This document shows, in pieces, positions 27,431 to 35,271 of a stretch of DNA of 64,000 nt. Source of the DNA: JAEZDR01 sp039811185. Its GTDB lineage: Bacteria > Bacteroidota > Bacteroidia > Chitinophagales > Chitinophagaceae. Where the stretch lies: contig JBDHYF010000003.1 of assembly GCA_039811185.1 (NCBI GenBank), forward strand, positions 62,001 to 126,000, written 5' to 3'. Within the stretch, counting starts at the first letter, position 1. Each line of letters starts with the position of its first letter. A model generated the notes under the pieces. The model did no database searches. It saw only the letters and a list, made by a program, of their open reading frames with translations, and was not told where the DNA came from. The position numbers were made by a program, and so were the translations under genes.

Positions 27431-28591
27431 ATGATGAACAGATTGAAGGATATTTTGTATCGCGTTGTATTATATGTTGCAATGCTTGGGCCCCGGCAAA
27501 AAGGCAACAAGAAAGCGCTGATTGTAAAAACGGATGAGATTGGCGATTACATTTTATGGCGAAAATTTATTGAGCCCATTGCTACGAGCGCACTGCTGAA
27601 AGGTTATAAAATTGACTTTGTAGGTAACCAAAGCTGGCGTCAAATTGCGGAACTATTGGACACCGATTTTTTTGACAGAACGTTTTGGGTGGATAAGATC
27701 AAGTTTAAGAAAGACGTTATGTATCGATACAGGTTTTTGCGAAAATTGTATTTAACCCATTATGATGTGGTGATTGATCCGCTTTATTCTCGCGATCCAC
27801 GTTACGATGAAGCAATGGTGGAAGCAGCAAAGGCAAGGCTGCGTTTAGGGATGAACAGAAATACAGAAAATGTGCGGAACTATGAAATGAAGAAACGGAA
27901 AAATCTCTTTAACCGCACGTTTGTTATGCCCGAGTTTCCGGTGTTTGAGTTTTACAGAAACAAGGCTTTTGCAGAATATGTTTGTGGACATGAAGTTAAA
28001 TTTACCGACAACTTGTTTGATACAGAAAAATTCCCCGAAGTGAGTGGTTTGCCGGAGCGTTATTTTGTTGTTTTTCCGGGCTCGAGAAATCCAGCCCGCA
28101 TTTGGAGTACCGCGAATTTTTTGTCGGTGGCCGACTATCTTGCATTAACTTATGGGTTAACGGCTGTTGTTTGCGGCAGTAATGCAGACAAGCCTTATTG
28201 CGATGCTTTTGTGGAACAGTACGGGCATTTTTGTGTGGATATTACGGGCAAAACAGGGTTGGCGGAAATGCTTTCGGTTTTAAAAAAGGCGCAGTGCCTA
28301 CTAAGCGTAGACACGGGCGCGGTGCACATGGCGGCTGCTGTTGGTTGCAGGGTGTACGGCATTTTTAACGGCAGCCAGTACGGAAGGTTTTCGCCTTATC
28401 CGCCTGAAGTGGCAAAGGCGGTTGTTTCTGTCTATCCTGATGAGGTAGAAAAAGAGGTGATGGATATGGAGCAAGTGCAAAAAAAATATACTTTTACGAC
28501 CTCAGTTAGTTACGATAATGTTCCGGCGGAAAAAGTGCTGGAGCGTATAAAAGAAACTTTGAGGATAACAAATGATCAAACGCATACTTAA
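27431..28591 (+). CDS. Family 9 glycosyltransferase (heptosyltransferase-like)
   Basis: A 386-residue GT-B enzyme. The N-terminal domain opens with KALIVKTDEIGDYILWRKFI, the heptosyltransferase-like DxxGD motif. The C-terminal domain has FPGSRNPARIWSTANF and LSVDTGAVHMAAAVGCRVYGIF, the nucleotide-sugar binding site of GT9. GT9 enzymes add heptose or similar sugars to LPS core or other glycans. The next gene overlaps by 20 bp, so the two are probably coupled. Divergent from the methyltransferase at 26664-27386. Confidence 0.92.
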   Translation: MMNRLKDILYRVVLYVAMLGPRQKGNKKALIVKTDEIGDYILWRKFIEPIATSALLKGYKIDFVGNQSWRQIAELLDTDFFDRTFWVDKIKFKKDVMYRYRFLRKLYLTHYDVVIDPLYSRDPRYDEAMVEAAKARLRLGMNRNTENVRNYEMKKRKNLFNRTFVMPEFPVFEFYRNKAFAEYVCGHEVKFTDNLFDTEKFPEVSGLPERYFVVFPGSRNPARIWSTANFLSVADYLALTYGLTAVVCGSNADKPYCDAFVEQYGHFCVDITGKTGLAEMLSVLKKAQCLLSVDTGAVHMAAAVGCRVYGIFNGSQYGRFSPYPPEVAKAVVSVYPDEVEKEVMDMEQVQKKYTFTTSVSYDNVPAEKVLERIKETLRITNDQTHT

Positions 28592-29303
28592 CAAGTTGAC
28601 GCCTTCTCACGAGCAGTCGTTTCCAACTGACTTCGATTCTTTTCACATCGATATTATTAAAACCGTAAAGCCGTACACCATGACGAGCGTTGAACGTTTG
28701 TTTGGGCTGATAGAAGCGGTAAAATATATTGTTGAGGCCAGGATTGCCGGTGACATTGTGGAGTGTGGTGTATGGAAAGGCGGCAGTATGCTGGCTGTAG
28801 CGGAAACCTTGGTTAAACTCAGAGATACAAGTAGAAGACTTTTTTTGTACGATACATTTGAAGGGATGACGGCTCCGCAGGAAGTAGATGAAAGTTTTGC
28901 AAGCGAGAAAGCTTCGTCGCTTCTCGATAAGGATAAACATAAGAAAGCGAATAGTGTAGTTTGGGCATATTCCGCTTTGGATGAGGTAAAAAATACGATG
29001 CAAAAAACCGCCTACCCGCAGCCAAATATTGAGTACGTAAAAGGAGATGTACTTCAAACGATTCCTGCAATAGGGCCTGAAGAGATTGCACTGTTGCGAC
29101 TTGATACGGATTGGTACGAATCAACCAAGCACGAACTCATCCAGCTTTATCCCAAATTGAAAAAACATGGTGTGTTAATTATCGATGATTATGGCTACTG
29201 GAGAGGTTCCCGAAAGGCGGTGGACGAATACTTCGCTGAAAACAATATACCGGTATTGCTAAACCGAATGGATGATACCGGAAGAATTACTGTTAAACTA
29301 TAG
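28572..29303 (+). CDS. TylF/MycF-family O-methyltransferase
   Basis: A 243-residue protein of the macrocin O-methyltransferase family. It has GDIVECGVWKGGSMLAVAETL (SAM pocket), LYDTFEGMTAP, a metal-type region LRLDTDWYESTKHELIQLYPKL and LIIDDYGYWRGSRKAVDEYF. Characterised members are Mg-dependent sugar O-methyltransferases. Here, in a glycan cluster, it likely methylates a hydroxyl of a surface sugar. It overlaps GT9 by 20 bp. The stop shares the 6-bp palindrome CTATAG with the convergent methyltransferase. Confidence 0.92.
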   Translation: MIKRILNKLTPSHEQSFPTDFDSFHIDIIKTVKPYTMTSVERLFGLIEAVKYIVEARIAGDIVECGVWKGGSMLAVAETLVKLRDTSRRLFLYDTFEGMTAPQEVDESFASEKASSLLDKDKHKKANSVVWAYSALDEVKNTMQKTAYPQPNIEYVKGDVLQTIPAIGPEEIALLRLDTDWYESTKHELIQLYPKLKKHGVLIIDDYGYWRGSRKAVDEYFAENNIPVLLNRMDDTGRITVKL

Positions 29304-29897
29304 CCGGTTTAATTTTATCACCCTAAGCACCAAAATCACATTATAATCTATCTCGCAATTGCTTTGAAATAGAATTTCAAATTCGGCATTGTTTACCTCA
29401 TTCAAACATGCCATCATGTATTCTAAACCCATTTCTGCATGTTTGTGAAAGGGGTTTAGTGGTATGGCCCGCTGGTAGCAATAGTCTTCATATACTCCCT
29501 GATCAGGAAAGGCGAGTATAAGTGTTCCACCATTCTTGAGTATCCGGATCAACTTCCGCAAACCGGCTGTGGTATCGGTAAAATCTTCAATCAAGTGGCT
29601 CGTATACACGTAGTCATAAGTGTTGTCGCTGACGGGAATTTCTTCATTTATCACGTCTACGCCAATGTCAACGGAATCCCGTCCAACCTGAGTATACGGG
29701 CGTGGGTAATCGATTCCATCACACTCCTCTTTTTTAATTTTGTCGCCCCCAAATCCAACATCACAACCATATCCTTCGCAAAAAGGTAAAACCAGATGGC
29801 GAATTTTCTGTGTTTCGGAGCCATAATTCAACCGGATGTTCAGCTTTTTTTCAAGCGTTCCTTTTACCTTTCGTTTCAATAAATAGTAAACTCTCAT
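29298..29897 (-). CDS. SAM-dependent methyltransferase, short
   Basis: A 199-residue class I methyltransferase. The SAM motif is LPFCEGYGCDVGFGGDKI, followed by the acidic loop, then YTSHLIEDFTDTTAGLRKLIRILKNGGTLILAFPDQGVYE, the beta5 strand region typical of the Methyltransf_11 type. The substrate is unknown. The protein is short and the N-terminal region has the basic segment LKRKVKG. It is 2 bp after the GT2 gene on the same strand. Confidence 0.85.
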   Translation of the reverse strand: MRVYYLLKRKVKGTLEKKLNIRLNYGSETQKIRHLVLPFCEGYGCDVGFGGDKIKKEECDGIDYPRPYTQVGRDSVDIGVDVINEEIPVSDNTYDYVYTSHLIEDFTDTTAGLRKLIRILKNGGTLILAFPDQGVYEDYCYQRAIPLNPFHKHAEMGLEYMMACLNEVNNAEFEILFQSNCEIDYNVILVLRVIKLNRL

Positions 29898-29898
29898 T

Positions 29899-30825
29899 TC
29901 AATAATTTAGCAGTCCTTTAAAGGCGTCGATTCTGAATTGGATAACCGGCCACGCTTTTGCGGGTTTCATCTGAAGTACATAGCCCATCGCCAAAACCAT
30001 TGCAGCAAGCAGCTTCCAGCTATATTCGAAGATCTTTTTAAGATAGGCCACTCGGTTTTTTTTCAGCGTCCTTACCCGCTCGCCTCTGCCAATTCCCGAA
30101 GCAACGCGGTACATATATTCCGAGGTTAATTTTTTCACTTCCACAATATGTTCAACAACCACATCAGGTTTATAATAAAATGGTTTTCCGAGTTCGGCAA
30201 GGCGCAGAAAAAAATCCTTGCCTTCGCCGCCTATTCTAAGGCTTCCCTTTACGCCCGGCAGAAAAGTGCTGAAGCCACCGATAAGGTCGAACAGATTTTT
30301 ACGTACCGCCATATTCGATTCAAGAGGGTACTTTCCCTCAGCGAATATTTCCATCTTTTCACTATAGTCGAAGTTCCCAACAAGCGAGGATACATAGTAG
30401 CTCATCCATTTTGGCTCCTCGGGAATATATTTTGGGATAATGCGGCCACCAACGGCGGCGGCATCCGGATAGTCATTAAAAAAATTGAAAATGCGCTCTA
30501 AAAAATACTTGTCCGCAATGGCATCGTCATCCATAAAAACAAGGATTTCTCCTTTCGCCAATGCTGCGCCGGCATTCCGCGCAAACGACGATCCCTGCTG
30601 TCTTTCATTAATCAAATACAGATTATAGCGCCCATGCTTGTTAATGAATTGTCTACACACTTCCTTTGTATTGTCAGTGCTGTTGTTGTCGACTACAAAA
30701 ATCTCGTACAAGTCTTTATTCAGCGATTGCTCACAAAGACTCCTCATAGCGCCTTCAATGTAGGTTGCCCTGTTATACGAGCATACGATCACCGAAACCG
30801 AAATATCAGGCAGTATTTTTTTCAC
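29899..30825 (-). CDS. Family 2 glycosyltransferase
   Basis: About 308 residues from a GTG start. It opens DISVSVIVCSYNRATYIEGAMRSL, then FVVDNNSTDNT and FMDDDAIADKYF (the DXD region), then IIPKYIPEEPKW and RIGGEGKDFFLRLAELGKPFYY, a common Bacteroidota GT2 pattern. The C-terminus has a hydrophobic stretch, WKLLAAMVLAMGYVLQM, that may be a membrane anchor. The longer frame to 30864 begins with TTG inside yfhO, so GTG at 30825 (VKKILPDIS) was preferred. That still leaves a 20-bp overlap with yfhO. Confidence 0.85.
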   Translation of the reverse strand: MKKILPDISVSVIVCSYNRATYIEGAMRSLCEQSLNKDLYEIFVVDNNSTDNTKEVCRQFINKHGRYNLYLINERQQGSSFARNAGAALAKGEILVFMDDDAIADKYFLERIFNFFNDYPDAAAVGGRIIPKYIPEEPKWMSYYVSSLVGNFDYSEKMEIFAEGKYPLESNMAVRKNLFDLIGGFSTFLPGVKGSLRIGGEGKDFFLRLAELGKPFYYKPDVVVEHIVEVKKLTSEYMYRVASGIGRGERVRTLKKNRVAYLKKIFEYSWKLLAAMVLAMGYVLQMKPAKAWPVIQFRIDAFKGLLNY

Positions 30826-33313
30826 GCCGATTGTTTTGTCGGTACCAAACAATAGCTGCTGCAATCAAGGCCAGCCAAATCACTGCAGTTGCCACCAACG
30901 AAATGGTGTTGCCTGTGTAGAACGATGCCGGCTTAAACTCAAAACGGATGTCGTGTTTTCCGGCCGGCACCACCATTGCGCGTAACACGTAATTCGCCTT
31001 TACATAGTCAGCTTCTTTATTATCGATATAAGCCTTCCAGCCATGTTTATAGTAGATTTCACTAAACACAGCAAGCTGCGGTGCAGGAGCTTCATACTGA
31101 TAAGTAACCACATCGTTGTCGTTCTTTATCAGCCTGATGGAAGCCGCAGAATCGAACGAGAAATTTCCAACAGCACTCTTAAATGTTTTATCAATTACAG
31201 CCGTATCGGAAGGAGAAAAATAGGTGAGCGCATCCATTGCAGCGCGGGGCGTTTCCACCCATTTCACACCCTTTACAAACCATGCGTTGCCGAGCGCCTC
31301 AGGGTTAGGGTACGCCATCTTTTTTCCGCTCGGGTCAGCGTTAATCATATACTTGGTGTTAAGCATATTAATGGTGGGCATCGCATTCGGAAAATTGTAC
31401 AGTTGATTTTCGATAAGATCTTGATAGATGCTGAGTTTGGCAGGATGATATCCGCCGATGTTATGATGGAAATACGAACTAAGCGAGTTACCGTTAAACG
31501 CATTTCCAACACCCTGCGTTAAATCGAAAACACGGTAGAAGCCGGTGTCCTTAAGAATTTCATTGTCGGCGGCGGATGGATGGAAGTAGGCATCAACATC
31601 TTCCGCATCAAGGTAGTTTTCCTTATTTAAATACTTCGTGTCAACCGTTATTACGTCAATAAATGCCAGCACCGTTATCGCAATAATGCCATATACAGCG
31701 TTTAGTTTATTTTTCACAATCGCCCAAATTACGGCCGCTGCCGCCGCCATAAAAAATAAGGATCGTAAAATGGTACTCATCATTAACCCCTGCCGGTCAT
31801 CGCGCAGGCCGGCAACAAAGTTTTTTACAGGCTGCTCCAAAGCGGCTTTTTGCTGCGGATCGGGAATCGATTGTATTTGCGACAATAACCGGGCATCGCC
31901 GTCAGAACTGAAAGATGATGAGAAATAAACCAGCAGCGCGAGCACTACCAATCCTCCGGAAATCATCAATCCCTGTTTATATTTTTTGAAGAAGTCAGCG
32001 TCGTATTTTATTGAAACGATTTTTTCTACAGAGAGAACTGCGAGCAAGCACAGTAACAAGGTGGGCACCACCAATATCATACTCGGCGCTCTAAACTTGT
32101 TGTAGAAGGGCAAATGTTCGAGCATAAAAATATTAAATCCTTCAAAGTATTTTCCCCAGCTCAACAACAATGTAAACACGATAGTGCCTAAAATCCACCA
32201 CTTGTGTCGGCCGTCTAACACCGCAAGTCCTACCAGTGCAAGAAAACAAACCACAGCACCGGTATAGGGCGGGCCGGAAGTTCCTACTCCGTCAATTCCA
32301 CCCCAGTAAAAATTAACGAACTGTTGAAGTTGCTGCGCCACTTCCTGCGGCATATTTTGCAAAGCTTCAACTGCTTTGCTTTTTTCGACATCCACCTCCA
32401 TTTGCGAACTGCTGCCACCGAACATTTTGGGAAACATCATCACCATAGGCTCTGCTATTCCCATGCTATAACTGAGCGCATAATCGGTGCTTAACCCGGT
32501 TTTTGTGAAATTCGATTTTTCGTCGGCAAGTGCGCTTCCGCCTCTGATGCTTTCTTTTGCATACTCATAGGTGGTAAAGAGCGTTACAGCGTTATACAGC
32601 ACGCCCGTTAAACCTGCAATTATTGCAATCGAAAATGTAATGATGATATGCTTAAACTCTTTTTGTTTTATCCAGCGAATAAGGTAGCCAATCGTCATAA
32701 AACCCAGAATGATGAGTCCGTAGTAAGTGATTTGTAAATGGTTTGCACCAATCAGCAGCGCAGTAAAAAGACCGGTGAGGGCGCCGCCTGTAAAGTACTT
32801 TTTGTCGAATAGCAACTTTACGGAAGCGAGGAAGGCGGGGAGGAGCGCCAGTGCATGCATTTTTGTGTCGTGCCCAACCGAAATGATGATGGGGTTATAG
32901 GTAGCGTAGGCATAGGCAAGCCCGCCAAGCATTCCTACGAAAGGGCGGGTGCGAAAGGCCAAACACAAAATATAAAAACAGATGCTCGCAAGAAAGAAAT
33001 AATTGGCCGGCTTAGGAAGAAACAGACTCAACGCATTACCAATATAATGCAGTGGTAATGGATTGTTGCCTTCCACGGCAATCTGATAGGCAGGCATACC
33101 GCTGAACATTCCGTTACTCCAAAGCGGGAAATGACCGTGTGTTTCTTTGTAGTTAAACGAGTTCTGCGCCATCCCTTTCCATCCCATTACATCGTGCTGT
33201 TGCAACACCTTTCCTTCCAAAGCCGGACTACAATATATTAGGGCAACAAGCAGAAAAACAGCAATCACAATCAGGTGGGGGAGAATGTTTTTCTTCCAGT
33301 TAAAATTGCTCAT
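30806..33313 (-). CDS. YfhO family membrane protein
   Basis: An 835-residue polytopic membrane protein. It begins IVIAVFLLVALIYCSPALEGKVLQQHDVMGWKGMAQ, continues through about twelve hydrophobic segments, and ends in a soluble region PAPQLAVFSEIYYKHGWKAYIDNKEADYVKANYVLRAMVVPAGKHDIRFEF that matches the YfhO C-terminal domain. YfhO proteins look like GT-C glycosyltransferases. In Bacillus, one is needed for glycosylation of lipoteichoic acid. Here it is the first gene of a minus-strand set with GT2 and a methyltransferase. Confidence 0.9.
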   Translation of the reverse strand: MSNFNWKKNILPHLIVIAVFLLVALIYCSPALEGKVLQQHDVMGWKGMAQNSFNYKETHGHFPLWSNGMFSGMPAYQIAVEGNNPLPLHYIGNALSLFLPKPANYFFLASICFYILCLAFRTRPFVGMLGGLAYAYATYNPIIISVGHDTKMHALALLPAFLASVKLLFDKKYFTGGALTGLFTALLIGANHLQITYYGLIILGFMTIGYLIRWIKQKEFKHIIITFSIAIIAGLTGVLYNAVTLFTTYEYAKESIRGGSALADEKSNFTKTGLSTDYALSYSMGIAEPMVMMFPKMFGGSSSQMEVDVEKSKAVEALQNMPQEVAQQLQQFVNFYWGGIDGVGTSGPPYTGAVVCFLALVGLAVLDGRHKWWILGTIVFTLLLSWGKYFEGFNIFMLEHLPFYNKFRAPSMILVVPTLLLCLLAVLSVEKIVSIKYDADFFKKYKQGLMISGGLVVLALLVYFSSSFSSDGDARLLSQIQSIPDPQQKAALEQPVKNFVAGLRDDRQGLMMSTILRSLFFMAAAAAVIWAIVKNKLNAVYGIIAITVLAFIDVITVDTKYLNKENYLDAEDVDAYFHPSAADNEILKDTGFYRVFDLTQGVGNAFNGNSLSSYFHHNIGGYHPAKLSIYQDLIENQLYNFPNAMPTINMLNTKYMINADPSGKKMAYPNPEALGNAWFVKGVKWVETPRAAMDALTYFSPSDTAVIDKTFKSAVGNFSFDSAASIRLIKNDNDVVTYQYEAPAPQLAVFSEIYYKHGWKAYIDNKEADYVKANYVLRAMVVPAGKHDIRFEFKPASFYTGNTISLVATAVIWLALIAAAIVWYRQNNRREKNTA

Positions 33314-33363
33314 AATGGTGATTTAGGGAATTGGCAAATTAACTGTATTTTCATTTACGAAAT

Positions 33364-33645
33364 ATGAAATCGATATTATTTATAGCTCGTGTTGCTTTTC
33401 TCTTTAACCTGGTTTTTTTATTGTTTCTGCTCGGATATTACAACTTGTTTACGCTTTCATACAGGCATTATTCCGACTTTGTGATTTCTGTGGGCGCCGT
33501 ACTCCCGATTATTGTGAACGCGTTATTTTTTATACTGCTCGCGCTACGTATATTATTTAAAAAGGGAACAGCCGGAATTCCCCGTTGGATCATTGCTGTC
33601 AATCTTATTTTTTATGCCTTTCAAATTGTATTTTACTTTTTATGA
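33364..33645 (+). CDS. Small three-TM membrane protein
   Basis: A 93-residue protein almost wholly made of three hydrophobic helices (LFIARVAFLFNLVFLLFLLG, VISVGAVLPIIVNALFFILLALRILF, IIAVNLIFYAFQIVFYFL). No motif of a known family is visible. It starts 50 bp from yfhO, divergent, and is followed by a terminator. A real gene is likely from its length, start and hydrophobicity pattern. Confidence 0.65.
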   Translation: MKSILFIARVAFLFNLVFLLFLLGYYNLFTLSYRHYSDFVISVGAVLPIIVNALFFILLALRILFKKGTAGIPRWIIAVNLIFYAFQIVFYFL

Positions 33646-33650
33646 GCATA

Positions 33651-33675
33651 AAAAAACCGCCCTTAAGGCGGTTTC
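33651..33675 (-). terminator. Terminator between the membrane protein and RRM genes
   Basis: AAACCGCC and GGCGGTTT form an 8-bp stem around CTTAA. The poly-A on the left gives a T run on the minus strand, so it mainly serves the RRM gene and may also stop the plus-strand gene. Confidence 0.85.
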
Positions 33676-33695
33676 AATTTTTCAAAAACAATTTA

Positions 33696-33977
33696 TTACC
33701 ATCTGCTGGCAGAAAATGCTTTGTTAGGTTTTTCTTCGCGCGGTTTTGCTACTGTAACTCCAATGGTTCTGCCTTCAACGATGGCACCATTTAGTTCTTT
33801 AATAGCAAGCTCACCTGCAGCATCATCACTCATCTCAACAAATCCGAAACCACGGCTTTTGTTGGTGAATTTGTCTTTGATAATTCTTGCAGATGTTACT
33901 TCTCCGTACTCAGAAAAGAAATCTCTTAAGTCTTCGCTCTCAACGTTGAAGCTTAAGTTTGAAACATAAATGTTCAT
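33696..33977 (-). CDS. RRM-domain RNA-binding protein
   Basis: A 93-residue protein with one RNA recognition motif. RNP2 is IYVSNL at residues 3-8 and RNP1 is KSRGFGFVEM near residue 42. The C-terminal tail AKPREEKPNKAFSASRW is short and basic, as in the small RNA-binding proteins common in Bacteroidota and cyanobacteria (Rbp family), which are linked to cold response and mRNA handling. The 5' side is unusual: the nearest promoter-like element is about 100 bp upstream, giving a long leader. Confidence 0.93.
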   Translation of the reverse strand: MNIYVSNLSFNVESEDLRDFFSEYGEVTSARIIKDKFTNKSRGFGFVEMSDDAAGELAIKELNGAIVEGRTIGVTVAKPREEKPNKAFSASRW

Positions 33978-34079
33978 TCAGTGTAAACTTTAAAAAATAA
34001 ATAAAAAGCTGAGAAAATTTGCAGAAAATAGAAGCCTGATGAAAACATTCAATTACCTGGATTCACTCAAAATAATGCG

Positions 34080-34087
34080 CAAAATTA
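34080..34087 (-). promoter_or_regulatory. Possible promoter -7 of the RRM gene, long leader
   Basis: On the minus strand it reads TAATTTTG, matching TAnnTTTG. It would give a leader of about 95 nt before the ATG at 33977. No clear -33 element at 19 bp, so this is tentative. Confidence 0.4.
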
Positions 34088-34139
34088 CAAGCATAAATCG
34101 ATATTACTTCATTTTCTTTGTTAACAATAATAATATTTT

Positions 34140-34898
34140 ATGGGAGAGATATTTTTGTGCTCGGTTAGTGTTGCCCCTGTTCGTTCACAGCCGTCGCACC
34201 GGGCCGAAATGGTATCGCAACTGCTGTTCGGCGAAGCAGTAGAAGTACTGAGCGAAAACAAGGATTTCCTTCACATTCGCTGCTGCCACGATGGTTACAC
34301 CGGATGGGTGCAGGCAGGCCAGGTGGAAGCGGCGCCGTCTGACTTTGCAAGTGCAACTGAATATTCACCCGCCGGTGCAAAAATCATCGCTCCGGAAAAT
34401 GCATTTCTGCTGTCCATGGGGTCGCCGGTTTATCCGGGGCACCGCATCAGAATCGGAAGCACCGATTACAAATACGATTTGGCTGAAGTAAAGCCCGGTT
34501 TTGTCAATTATATAGAAACGGCCATGCTTTTTCTGAACACGCCTTACTTATGGGGTGGAAGAAGCAGTTTTGGAATCGATTGCAGCGGACTGGTGCAACA
34601 AGTGTTTCGGATGCACGGACAGCACATGCCACGGGACTCTTCCGAGCAGGCATTATGTGGCGATGATGTTGGTTTTTTATCCGAAGTCCGTGCCGGGGAT
34701 CTGGCATTTTTCGATAACGAGGATGGCAGAATTATTCATGTTGGAATATTGCTCGGCAGTGATAGTATTATCCATGCATCTGGACGGGTTCGCGTTGACC
34801 CCATCGATTCACACGGCATCATCAACAGCCGGTCTCTTAAGCGATCACACCGGCTAAGAACAATTAAGAGGGTACAAAAAAAGGCCGACGAGATATAA
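34140..34898 (+). CDS. NlpC/P60 (C40) peptidoglycan endopeptidase
   Basis: A 252-residue protein with an SH3-like N-terminal part (about 5-65: VAPVRSQPSHRAEMVSQLLFGEAVEVL then WVQAGQVE) and a C-terminal NlpC/P60 domain. The catalytic Cys is C148 in GIDCSGLVQQVF, and the His is in IIHVGILLG. There is no signal peptide, which is common in this Bacteroidota group. Such enzymes cut murein stem peptides, in known members between gamma-D-Glu and diamino acid, often in cell-wall recycling. The stop codon lies inside a hairpin that serves the opposite gene. Confidence 0.92.
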   Translation: MGEIFLCSVSVAPVRSQPSHRAEMVSQLLFGEAVEVLSENKDFLHIRCCHDGYTGWVQAGQVEAAPSDFASATEYSPAGAKIIAPENAFLLSMGSPVYPGHRIRIGSTDYKYDLAEVKPGFVNYIETAMLFLNTPYLWGGRSSFGIDCSGLVQQVFRMHGQHMPRDSSEQALCGDDVGFLSEVRAGDLAFFDNEDGRIIHVGILLGSDSIIHASGRVRVDPIDSHGIINSRSLKRSHRLRTIKRVQKKADEI

Positions 34899-34910
34899 AC
34901 GTCGGCCTTT
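34880..34910 (-). terminator. Terminator embedded in the NlpC/P60 gene end
   Basis: AAAGGCCGACG and CGTCGGCCTTT form a perfect 11-bp stem with a 9-base loop. The minus-strand side ends in a long T run, so it fits the gene at 34932-35189 best. The loop contains the stop codon of the plus-strand gene. Confidence 0.85.
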
Positions 34911-34931
34911 GGATATATGGTGAAAATTGTA

Positions 34932-35189
34932 TTAAGCCATATCTACATAACGGATCTTATTTACCTTACCATTGTTGTCGATGGTGATTAATGTAGATTT
35001 TTTGTTTTCTTTCCTTTTCTTGGGTGAGAAGTAACGGAACATGCCCTGAAGCGAGGAAACTTCTTCCATGAATCCGAAATTCTTCAGCAGGGACTCAATT
35101 CTTTTAACGGGCTGATTTAAAATTTTTCCTTGAAGCTTGATGCCGTTAATTACATAAACTGTATTAATAGGAGATAGTGATAGTTGCAT
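34932..35189 (-). CDS. Small basic hypothetical protein
   Basis: An 85-residue protein I do not recognise. It has a short N-terminal beta-like segment (LSLSPINTVYVINGIKLQG), a helical middle (QPVKRIESLLKNFGFMEE) and a very basic patch FSPKKRKENKKS, ending in ITIDNNGKVNKIRYVDM. No cysteines or metal motif. It lies 80 bp upstream (on the other side of a hairpin) of the P-type ATPase gene, on the same strand and downstream of it. Terminator follows. A real gene is probable: a good start, and its own leader hairpin and terminator. Confidence 0.6.
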   Translation of the reverse strand: MQLSLSPINTVYVINGIKLQGKILNQPVKRIESLLKNFGFMEEVSSLQGMFRYFSPKKRKENKKSTLITIDNNGKVNKIRYVDMA

Positions 35190-35203
35190 AATGCATTGAT
35201 TTA

Positions 35204-35244
35204 GATAGGTTTAAAATGTTTTTTTTATTCGGTTTAATCCTATC
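35204..35244 (-). repeat. Inverted repeat in leader of the small basic protein gene
   Basis: GATAGGTTTAAA (35204-35215) and TTTAATCCTATC (35233-35244) form a 12-bp stem with one mismatch, loop of 17. It lies 14 bp upstream of the ATG at 35189 and 28 bp after the ATPase stop. There is no clear T run, so an operator or RNA element is possible. Confidence 0.5.
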
Positions 35245-35271
35245 TTTCAACTATTGTGCCAAAAGAAAAAC

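Noticed and set aside
28506..29057. 183-residue minus-strand frame opposite the TylF gene
   Set aside because: Antisense shadow of a well-supported methyltransferase; no family pattern.
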